This document shows, piece by piece, positions 53,010 through 59,290 of a stretch of DNA of 64,000 bases. The DNA is from Fibrobacter sp. UBA4297 (lineage in GTDB: Bacteria > Fibrobacterota > Fibrobacteria > Fibrobacterales > Fibrobacteraceae). A program made the translations under genes and the position numbers. The stretch lies in the NCBI RefSeq assembly GCF_002394865.1, contig NZ_DGUZ01000007.1:1-64000 (forward strand), given 5' to 3'. How positions within the stretch are numbered: position 1 is the first letter of the stretch; the number at the start of each line of letters is the position of its first letter. The notes beneath the pieces are model-generated. The model was not told the origin of the DNA and made no database searches. It saw only the letters and a list, made by a program, of their open reading frames with translations.

Positions 53010-54980
53010 ATGAACTTGACGGATAATTACAGATTGACATCGCTCAAGCGCATCAAGAAAATCCCGACAGGGCTAGATGCGTTTGTTCTTCGCTTGTCCG
53101 GAAAAATCAAGGAACGGCCGACGATTCGCCGTAAATTCTTGAATGCAGCTCGGCGCATAGACGCTCTAGGAAAAAGTTTTGCTGCACTTGAAGTTTCTGA
53201 ACTGAAAAAGCGACTTGCAGATGTGCGCGAAAAGTTTAAGCGCCCCGTGAAAGACGATGTTTTAGAAAACGCATTTGCCCTTGTGCAAGAATCTGTGTTC
53301 CGCGTTTTAGGGTACCGCCCGTATGTGGAACAGATGGCGGGTACGCTTGCACTTTATAACGGTTACATTGCAGAGATGTCTACAGGCGAAGGTAAAACCG
53401 TAACGGCGGCGATGTGTGGCGTTGTCCGTGGCTGGAGCGGCCGTCCGTGCCATGTGATTACGGCTAACGATTATTTGGCTTCTCGTGATGCCCAGATTAT
53501 GAGTGGGCTCTATAACTTCTGTGGTGTTTCTGTCGGTGCGGTGACGGGGGCAATGAAACCTCCCGAGAGGCGTTATGGCTATGCAGCCGATGTGACTTAT
53601 TCTACGGCAAAAGAGGTCCTTGCGGATTTTTTGCGTGACCGCATTGCAATGGGCAAAAGCCAAAATTTTGCAAAGAGAATTTTGGATAGTTTTACATTGC
53701 AGCAACAAGCGACTTCGGATAAGCTTGTACAACGTGGGCTTTATACCGCAATTGTGGATGAGGCAGATAACGTGCTCATTGACGAGGCCGTGACGCCTTT
53801 GATTATCTCTCGCGAAAAAGAAAACAAAGGCTTTAACAGAAGTTGCGAAATTGCGTTTGAACTTTCGAAAAGTTTGGTACGCGAAGTCGATTATAAAGTC
53901 GATATCAAACTCCGCACGGTGCGTTTTTTGGTCGATATGGATGCTCGTCTTGAAGAGATTCAAGATGAACTTGCCGAAAAGAGCGGAGGCGATGGTGGAT
54001 TCTGTCGAGCTCCGTTCTTAAAGGATCTTGTGCGACAGGCGTTGATAGCGCAGGAGTTGTTTATTCTTGGCCGTCAGTATGTTATTGAAGATGGTAAAAT
54101 CGTCATTGTCGATGAATCGACAGGCCGTAAAATGCCGATGCGCTCATGGAATGGCGGATTGCACCAGATGATTGAGCAAAAGGAAGGTCTCAAGCTGAGT
54201 GGTCTCAAGGAGACTGAAGCGAGAATGAGCTTTCAGCGGTTCTTTAGGTTGTACAAACATTTTTCGGGAATGACTGGAACGGGGAAGGAAGCCTCGAATG
54301 AATTTTGGATGGTTTATGGAACGCCTGTAGTCTGCATTCCAAATCATCGTAAAAATAAACGAAAAATTTATCGGCTCAAGACTTATTCAACGAAAGAAAA
54401 AAAACGCAAGGCGATTGTTGATGAAGTTATTCGAGTGCACAAATTGGGTCGTCCGATTTTGATTGGCACAAAGGATATTGACGAAAGCGAAACTTTTGGG
54501 ATTATGCTTGCAAAGGCGGGACTGCATTGCAAAATTATCAATGCGGTGCGTAGTGATGATGAAGCGAACATCATTGCTGAGGCTGGGAAGGCGGGAGCTA
54601 TTACCGTTGCTACAAATATGGCTGGGCGAGGGACCGACATCAAGATTCCTGCGGGAGTCCGTAAGCTTGGTGGGCTGCATGTCATTGCAACAGAATGCAA
54701 TATGTCGTCGCGAATAGACCGCCAGCTATTTGGACGTTCTGCCCGCCAAGGAGACCCAGGTAGCGCAAGCCATTATGCTAGTTTTGAAGATGATGTACTT
54801 CGTCGGAATTTGCCGGGAACATTGCAGTCGTTATTCCGCCATGCGGGGCCACTTGCGGCTCTTGCTGTGAAATGGGCGCAACATCGTGCCGGGCACAAGT
54901 CTTACCAAAGTCGTGTCGCTGTGCAGCGCACGGATACCTGGCTCGAGGAATCCCTCGGTTTCAGCGGTGGGGATGTGTAA
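53010..54980 (+). CDS. SecA paralogue (accessory, C-terminally truncated)
   Basis: 656 aa, third gene of the giant-exoprotein operon, 18 bases after the M50 gene. SecA motor motifs: Walker A STGEGKT (124-130), Walker B region VDEADNVLIDEAVTPLIIS (249-267), IVDESTGRKM and GLHQMIEQKEGL (366-394), MTGTG (421-425), ATNMAGRGTDIKI (535-547) and RQLFGRSARQGDPG (572-585). It ends soon after the second motor domain: the helical wing/scaffold is shortened and the zinc-binding SecB-interaction tail is missing, against about 850-900 aa for housekeeping SecA. Departures from canonical sequence: DEAD for DEVD and GRSAR for GRSGR. Gene context indicates a dedicated motor for the giant substrate. Confidence 0.88.
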   Translation: MNLTDNYRLTSLKRIKKIPTGLDAFVLRLSGKIKERPTIRRKFLNAARRIDALGKSFAALEVSELKKRLADVREKFKRPVKDDVLENAFALVQESVFRVLGYRPYVEQMAGTLALYNGYIAEMSTGEGKTVTAAMCGVVRGWSGRPCHVITANDYLASRDAQIMSGLYNFCGVSVGAVTGAMKPPERRYGYAADVTYSTAKEVLADFLRDRIAMGKSQNFAKRILDSFTLQQQATSDKLVQRGLYTAIVDEADNVLIDEAVTPLIISREKENKGFNRSCEIAFELSKSLVREVDYKVDIKLRTVRFLVDMDARLEEIQDELAEKSGGDGGFCRAPFLKDLVRQALIAQELFILGRQYVIEDGKIVIVDESTGRKMPMRSWNGGLHQMIEQKEGLKLSGLKETEARMSFQRFFRLYKHFSGMTGTGKEASNEFWMVYGTPVVCIPNHRKNKRKIYRLKTYSTKEKKRKAIVDEVIRVHKLGRPILIGTKDIDESETFGIMLAKAGLHCKIINAVRSDDEANIIAEAGKAGAITVATNMAGRGTDIKIPAGVRKLGGLHVIATECNMSSRIDRQLFGRSARQGDPGSASHYASFEDDVLRRNLPGTLQSLFRHAGPLAALAVKWAQHRAGHKSYQSRVAVQRTDTWLEESLGFSGGDV

Positions 54981-54993
54981 GTTCGCGGGTTAC

Positions 54994-55022
54994 TTTACAA
55001 ATTTCTTCGAACTTTATATATT
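54994..55022 (+). promoter_or_regulatory. Promoter of the tmRNA leader
   Basis: TTTACA (54994-54999), 17-bp spacer, TATATT (55017-55022). Transcription would begin near 55029, about 165 nt before mature tmRNA. Confidence 0.7.
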
Positions 55023-55028
55023 TAGAGC

Positions 55029-55192
55029 ACTAAAGCACTGGTATGTGCTCTGGTTTGCTTCGAATAACGCTGCTCGCGTTATTCTCACCCTTCGGGTCTT
55101 TCGAACGCTAAGGCGTTCTCAAAGGCTTAAACGCTCCTTAGGGTCGCGTTTAATCGACGGGTCTCAACCAGAGCACCCCCGGTGCAGGCACC
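55029..55192 (+). ncRNA. Structured leader of pre-tmRNA
   Basis: Hairpins in order: GAATAACGC/GCGTTATTC (55062-55084), ACCC-ttc-GGGT (55087-55097), GAACGC-taag-GCGTTC (55103-55118) and TTAAACGC/GCGTTTAA (55127-55153). GTGCTCTGGTT (55045-55055) can pair with AACCAGAGCAC (55166-55176), enclosing them all. The same arm can instead pair downstream with the tmRNA 5' end. It could be a processed leader, a cis-regulator or a separate small RNA; I favour a leader. Confidence 0.6.
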
Positions 55193-55207
55193 GGGGGTGC
55201 TCTGGTT
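55166..55207 (+). repeat. 20-bp perfect inverted repeat overlapping the tmRNA 5' end
   Basis: Left arm 55166-55185, two-base centre AG, right arm 55188-55207. The right arm contains the first 15 bases of mature tmRNA, including the whole acceptor-stem 5' strand. Confidence 0.85.
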
Positions 55208-55550
55208 TCGACAGGGTTACCGAAGTGTTAGTTGCAAGTCGAGGTCTCAGACGAGGGCTACTCGTTAAAAAGTCTGAAAAAAAATAAGTGCTGACGAAAA
55301 CTACGCACTCGCTGCCTAATTAACGGCAACGCCGGGCCTCATCCCGCTCCCATCGGGGTGTACGTCCGGACGCAATATGGGATAGGGAAGTGTCATGCCT
55401 GGGGGCATCTCCCGAGATTTACTAGGCTGGTCAAACTCCGCGCCGACCTTCTTGGGCGTGGATAAGACGAGATCTTAAATACGAAGGGAACACTTGTAGG
55501 AACGTACATGGACGTGATTTTGGACAGGGGTTCGACTCCCCTCACCTCCA
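55193..55550 (+). ncRNA. ssrA: tmRNA (transfer-messenger RNA)
   Basis: One-piece tmRNA of about 358 nt that rescues stalled ribosomes with SmpB. The 5' GGGGGTG (55193-55199) pairs with the 3' CACCTCC (55543-55549). CTGGTTTCGACAGG is the typical start, and GGACAGGGGTTCGACTCCCC forms the T arm. The tag reading frame GCT GAC GAA AAC TAC GCA CTC GCT GCC TAA (55290-55319) encodes ADENYALAA, followed by a second in-phase-near stop (TAATTAA). GC-rich pseudoknot segments follow. The terminal CCA is not encoded after the discriminator A. A strong terminator follows 8 bases later. Confidence 0.96.
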
Positions 55551-55557
55551 GAAAAAA

Positions 55558-55583
55558 AGAACTCACTATGTGAGTTCTTTTTT
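55558..55583 (+). terminator. Intrinsic terminator of tmRNA
   Basis: AGAACTCAC-tat-GTGAGTTCT stem followed by TTTTT. Confidence 0.9.
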
Positions 55584-55642
55584 CTGTTTTATAAGAACCG
55601 CTCGGCTCTTGAGTAATTGAAAAATCCATCTTCGCCTCGCTA

Positions 55643-55665
55643 CCACCTTTAGGTGGGAATCTCCT
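55643..55665. repeat. Palindromic intergenic repeat, copy 2
   Basis: CCACCTTTAGGTGGGAATCTCCT, identical to 39-61, again followed by ATAAACG and GCCTGAATTC. Confidence 0.6.
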
Positions 55666-55712
55666 ATAATAAACGCTTGCCTGAATTCCGCTTTTTAAGT
55701 CTGCGTTGCCAT

Positions 55713-55740
55713 CTATTAACTAGTAACTATTAACTAGTAA
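55713..55740. repeat. Tandem 14-mer CTATTAACTAGTAA x2
   Basis: Two exact copies of CTATTAACTAGTAA followed by CTAAC, upstream of the acidic-protein gene. Same 14-base period as the array at 58673. Confidence 0.7.
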
Positions 55741-55777
55741 CTAACTTTTTTTATACATTTTAGGCAAAGGAGGTTGT

Positions 55778-56191
55778 ATGGATTGCAGAATCTTAGTCCG
55801 TTTCATTGGAGTCCAAGAGGATCTTGATGCGTTGTGGAGCGCATTCATGGAACATTTCCCGGAGGCCGAACTGCCGAGCGTTGATTCCGGAGAATGGTAT
55901 TCCGTCGAAGACTACATGACGGACGAATACGAATGCCGCTTCGAGGAATTGCCGGAGTCCGAGCTGTATGCAATCGATGGAACTTTCCTAGTCGAAGGCG
56001 AACCTCCCGAGGATGTCCTGACCGAAATCCTGGAACGCTTTGAACGCGTGTATGCCGTCTTCAAGTGGTCTACGATGGACGTTGGAGTAGGTTGCGGCAC
56101 GAGCGAAGGTTGGGGCGAGTTCAATGCCGACCGCGCTGATGACGGTTCTGATGAAGCTAACGAAATCTCCGAAGCTGTCCTCGGATTTTAG
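55778..56191 (+). CDS. Small acidic protein of unknown function
   Basis: 137 aa with a strong AAAGGAGG Shine-Dalgarno before the ATG. The predicted fold is alternating strand/helix: CRILVRFIGVQEDLDALWSAF, ELYAIDGTFLVEGEPPEDV, and a helix ILERFERVYAVFKW followed by STMDVGVGCGTSEGWGEF. No signal peptide or membrane segment; strongly acidic (E/D about a quarter of residues). I do not recognise a family. It converges on the radical SAM gene with 9 bases between stops. Confidence 0.7.
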   Translation: MDCRILVRFIGVQEDLDALWSAFMEHFPEAELPSVDSGEWYSVEDYMTDEYECRFEELPESELYAIDGTFLVEGEPPEDVLTEILERFERVYAVFKWSTMDVGVGCGTSEGWGEFNADRADDGSDEANEISEAVLGF

Positions 56192-56200
56192 CCTGTTATT

Positions 56201-57331
56201 TTACGCCATTTTTTCTAGCAATGTATCGCAGATTTCTGCGAGCATTCTTTCGTGTGTGCACACTTCGGGTGACACTCCTTCTATTGTCCCCGTCGTGTAA
56301 TAGCTCGTGCAGGCGCACTCGTGTGCGCAGCAACGGTAGCGGATGTCGCACCCCTCGCATTCTTTTTTGTCGTTGTCCAAAAATTCACGAATCTTGTCGC
56401 ATGCCGCTTCATCAAAGCCGGTAAAGACGTTCCCCTGCACATAGTGGGTGTCTGGGTTAGAAGTAATAAACCGTGTGCAAGGGAACATATTCCCGTTTGT
56501 TGCAACACCGATTGCTCCATTGTACACATGGCACGAATAAAGTCTGTATCGCGAATTAATAAGTCTTATTTTTACTTTGTCGTGGATTGTGCCGAGGAAG
56601 AACTTGTCGCCTTTTTCGCGGCTTTCTCTCCAGTAATCTGCCATTTTCTGATATTGCAAGGCGAGCTTGTCAAAATCTTCGCCGCTCCATTTGCCATCGA
56701 AATCGACGCTTGTAGTGAGGCTTTGGAATCCCTGTTCGTGCAGCCACTTGACGCTTTCGAAAAGCGTGCTGATGTGCGCTCGCGTGACTGTGCTTAACGC
56801 GACTGCGCCGAGTTTCACGAATCGCGGAATATGCTTTTCGATAGCCTTGAAACTTCCCGTATTGTTGACGGTGCGGCGCGCGATATCGTGGTGGTGTTCT
56901 GGCCCGTCGAGCGAAAGATAAATGCGGAATTTTTCGCGTTCGCAAAGGTCAAAGAATTCATCGTCGAACAGCGTGCCGTTTGTATTGACCGCAAATTGCA
57001 ATCTGAAATTTTTTGAAATTTTGCCTTTGTTCATCGCGTCATCGACAATCGCCTTTGCGAATTCGACACCTTTATAAATGGCGTCCCTTCGCAAAAGCGG
57101 CTCCCCCCCAAAGAACGTGATGTTCATGTACGACTGCCTAAAGAAAATCGTGCGGTCGAGTGCAATTTTAATCGCCTGTTCAAGCGTTGCATCGTCCATG
57201 ACCGTTTTGCGGTCTGCTTGCGATTCCTTGTAATAGCAGTAGGTACAACGTAAATTACATTGTTCTGTAAGGCAAAGGACTAGGTTCATGCGGGAAATTT
57301 TCTGATTACACTTGAATATCGCTTTGCTCAA
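56201..57331 (-). CDS. Radical SAM/SPASM peptide-modifying enzyme
   Basis: 376 aa if started at TTG 57331 (GGTGA upstream); ATG 57289, just after the upstream gene's stop, is the alternative. The radical SAM cluster motif is CNLRCTYC (C25, C29, C32), followed by FFGGEPLLR. A C-terminal cysteine-rich SPASM-like region (CEGCDIRYRCCAHECACTSYY, then a final C in SPEVCTHERM) would bind auxiliary clusters, as in sulfatase- and peptide-maturing enzymes. It lies third in an operon after two Ser-rich lipoproteins with matching C-terminal motifs, which are its likely substrates. This resembles the 'rSAM/lipoprotein' pairing described in Bacteroidetes-type genomes (recalled, not checked). The modification type is unknown. 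Confidence 0.85.
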   Translation of the reverse strand: MSKAIFKCNQKISRMNLVLCLTEQCNLRCTYCYYKESQADRKTVMDDATLEQAIKIALDRTIFFRQSYMNITFFGGEPLLRRDAIYKGVEFAKAIVDDAMNKGKISKNFRLQFAVNTNGTLFDDEFFDLCEREKFRIYLSLDGPEHHHDIARRTVNNTGSFKAIEKHIPRFVKLGAVALSTVTRAHISTLFESVKWLHEQGFQSLTTSVDFDGKWSGEDFDKLALQYQKMADYWRESREKGDKFFLGTIHDKVKIRLINSRYRLYSCHVYNGAIGVATNGNMFPCTRFITSNPDTHYVQGNVFTGFDEAACDKIREFLDNDKKECEGCDIRYRCCAHECACTSYYTTGTIEGVSPEVCTHERMLAEICDTLLEKMA

Positions 57332-57989
57332 ACGTGGTCACCATGCTTTCTATAAGGCAACCTGGATTGTTTGGGTCTTCGCACAGGTGGATACGGGGGT
57401 TGAGAGTGTCTATGACAGGTGTAATTTGTGGGACAGGGACTTTGATATCGCTACTACTGGACTGTATTCCAGGCGTACTTTCGCTCGAGCTGCTTTCTGT
57501 GACAATCGGATCGCCAGCGAGAGGTTCGAGTATTTCCATGGAGCTGCTTGATGGCGCAACGCTTGACGAAGATTCTTCGTATGGTGGGAGGATGCCCGCT
57601 TCTGGGGGCTGCTCCATCGAAGAGCTACTTGGCTTTTCGACGGATGACGAGGACATGATCATCGGGGAGCCGGATAGGGGCTCAATCGAGGAACTGCTAC
57701 GGGGCTGCGACGCCGACGAAAGCGCTTTGACAGCTTCGCTGCTGAGATGCTCGCCACTTGAAGAAATGTCGGTATAGCTAGAACTGCTGTGTTGTTCTCC
57801 GCATGCAGCCTGTCCGCATGTGGGGTTTGTTTCGGGCTGCTTGGGGTGGTCTCCGCCAATTGCAGACACGCTGTCATCGCAGGCGGTAGCATTGAAGGAT
57901 GCCGCAATTCCGAGTGCGGCTGCGACTGTAGTTTTGGCAAAATGGCTCAATTTTGAACTTTTGACGACTTTTTTCTTCTCGATTTTCAT
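57306..57989 (-). CDS. Ser-rich lipoprotein, candidate radical SAM substrate 1
   Basis: 227 aa from ATG 57989 (AGGTG upstream; GTG 58004 also possible). N-terminal MKIEKKK, then a hydrophobic segment with lipobox-like NATAC. The middle is a long Ser/Pro/Glu linker. The C-terminus holds two cysteines (HLCEDPNNPGCLIE) and the end ESMVTTFEQSDIQV. The SMVxTxE motif also ends its neighbour. The 3' end overlaps the long version of the radical SAM gene by 26 bases. By context it may be a post-translationally modified surface lipoprotein. Confidence 0.75.
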   Translation of the reverse strand: MKIEKKKVVKSSKLSHFAKTTVAAALGIAASFNATACDDSVSAIGGDHPKQPETNPTCGQAACGEQHSSSSYTDISSSGEHLSSEAVKALSSASQPRSSSSIEPLSGSPMIMSSSSVEKPSSSSMEQPPEAGILPPYEESSSSVAPSSSSMEILEPLAGDPIVTESSSSESTPGIQSSSSDIKVPVPQITPVIDTLNPRIHLCEDPNNPGCLIESMVTTFEQSDIQV

Positions 57990-58013
57990 GGTTACACCTA
58001 ACACTTGCGGATC

Positions 58014-58532
58014 TTATACATTGTCAAACATTTCGTATGTGGAAACCATGCTCACTAGCGGGAAATCTTCGTCGTCATGGCACATGATGACGTTTACGCC
58101 CATGGAATCAATTGTTTCGCACATTCTAGGATATGGAGGGATTACAGTATCACTCGATGAACTGCGGGGCTTTTCCACAATCGTACTGCTGGAGCTTCCG
58201 GATGAACTGCTGAGAGCATCTTCTGCTGAACTGCTCGGCGTTTGTACAGATGAAGACGAAAGCGCTTCGATGGCTTCGCTGCTGAGGCGTTCTTGGCTCA
58301 GCGGAATATCGACGACAGAAGAACTGGACTGTATTTCCGGGGTTTCAGAATCGTCGCTACTGTTTGGGTTATTGTTGTCTGGTTCAACAGGGCCGATGAC
58401 TTGACCGCTTTCGGCGTCGCTTAAGCACCCGCTCGTCAAAATGGCGGACATGCCAAGCAACGAGGCGACCCCAGCTTTGGTGGCGCTCGACAAACGTGAA
58501 TTACCGGTAACTTTCTTCTTCTCGATTTTCAT
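58014..58532 (-). CDS. Ser-rich lipoprotein, candidate radical SAM substrate 2
   Basis: 172 aa, first gene of the operon, preceded by AAGGAGG. It shares MKIEKKK and the leader layout with the next gene; the lipobox is LTSGC. The Ser/Glu linker contains LSSEAIEALSSSS, nearly repeated in the neighbour. The C-terminus has two cysteines (MCETIDSMGVNVIMCHDDED) and ends LVSMVSTYEMFDNV. The two genes are clearly tandem duplicates that diverged in the linker but kept both ends, as expected for a leader/lipid anchor plus a modified C-terminal core. Confidence 0.75.
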   Translation of the reverse strand: MKIEKKKVTGNSRLSSATKAGVASLLGMSAILTSGCLSDAESGQVIGPVEPDNNNPNSSDDSETPEIQSSSSVVDIPLSQERLSSEAIEALSSSSVQTPSSSAEDALSSSSGSSSSTIVEKPRSSSSDTVIPPYPRMCETIDSMGVNVIMCHDDEDFPLVSMVSTYEMFDNV

Positions 58533-58672
58533 AAAAATTTTCCTCCTTACATCCTTACACCATCTTAATATAGTTTGTTTTGGAATATAAAGTGTAATTT
58601 GGGGCCTTTTTTGTGATTGGCGCTGAACGTTTTTGTTGCATCCGTTGCATATAGACGTTGCGACTTCGTCGC

Positions 58673-58700
58673 AGTTGGTAGAACTTAGTTGGTAGAACTT
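58673..58700. repeat. Tandem 14-mer AGTTGGTAGAACTT x2
   Basis: Two exact copies upstream of the ilv terminator. They are complementary in part (AGAACTT) to the CTAAGTTCT array on the other side of the hairpin, so they could extend the terminator stem. Confidence 0.65.
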
Positions 58701-58710
58701 AGAATATGCA

Positions 58711-58743
58711 ATAAAAAATGCATCCGGAATCCCGAATGCATTT
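58711..58743 (-). terminator. Intrinsic terminator of ilvBN
   Basis: AAATGCATCCGG/CCCGAATGCATTT stem with one mismatch and loop AAT. The minus-strand transcript ends in U6. Confidence 0.8.
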
Positions 58744-58745
58744 CT

Positions 58746-58785
58746 CTAAGTTCTAAGATCTAAGCTCTAAGTTCTAAAGGCTAAG
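58746..58785. repeat. CTAAGTTCTAAG short-repeat array
   Basis: CTAAGTTCTAAGATCTAAGC and following bases: imperfect CTAAG units every 6-8 bases, running into the ilvN stop codon. Confidence 0.55.
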
Positions 58786-59275
58786 TCTTGTCTTCACCGC
58801 GGAGCATGATGACCTTGCCCGTGCGGATGTATTCCACGATTTCGAACTTCTGCAACAAGCTCTTGAGGGTATCGACCTTCTGGCTGTTGCCCGTAATCTG
58901 GATAATCATGGACGTCATCGTCATATCCACCGTGTTGGCATGGAAATGGTCGCAAAGCTGCAAGATTTCGGTGCGCTGTTCTGCAGTGCAACGAACCTTG
59001 ATGAGGGCGAGTTCCTTTTCCACAGCGTCCGTACCGGTATGGTCCTTTGCCTGAACCACGTCCACGAGCTTTTCGAGCTGCTTGATGATCTGCATCAAGA
59101 TCTCGGGATTGCCGTGAGCGATGATGTTCATGCGGCTGAAGTTCGGGTCGAGCGTGGGGGAGACGACGAGAGAATCGATGTTGTAGCCACGGCGGGAGAA
59201 CACGAGTGCAATACGCACGAGCACGCCCGGGCGGTTTGCCACTAACAAGCTAATAGAATGTGCAATATCTTTCAT
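58781..59275 (-). CDS. ilvN: Acetolactate synthase small (regulatory) subunit
   Basis: 164 aa. N-terminal ACT domain (ISLLVANRPGVLVRIALVFSRRGYNIDSLVVSPT, residues about 8-41) followed by the second regulatory domain (KELALIKVRCTAEQRTEIL onward). It binds branched-chain amino acids, usually valine, and gives feedback control to the IlvB catalytic subunit in valine, leucine and isoleucine synthesis. Length and order match bacterial IlvH/IlvN. It lies 15 bases after ilvB and is followed by an intrinsic terminator. Confidence 0.95.
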   Translation of the reverse strand: MKDIAHSISLLVANRPGVLVRIALVFSRRGYNIDSLVVSPTLDPNFSRMNIIAHGNPEILMQIIKQLEKLVDVVQAKDHTGTDAVEKELALIKVRCTAEQRTEILQLCDHFHANTVDMTMTSMIIQITGNSQKVDTLKSLLQKFEIVEYIRTGKVIMLRGEDKT

Positions 59276-59290
59276 TTTCTAATTCTCCTA

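Noticed and set aside
53010..54980. Housekeeping secA
   Set aside because: Shorter than normal, lacks the C-terminal scaffold/zinc tail, has altered motifs and sits in the exoprotein operon; better called a paralogue.
54886..55287. 133-aa frame spanning the tmRNA leader and tmRNA start
   Set aside because: It runs through the SecA 3' end, the structured leader and the tmRNA 5' part; no Shine-Dalgarno, and explained by the RNA features.
55521..55550. Stand-alone tRNA gene (T-arm GGTTCGACTCC)
   Set aside because: It is the 3' tRNA-like end of tmRNA, pairing with its 5' GGGGGTG; no anticodon arm is present.
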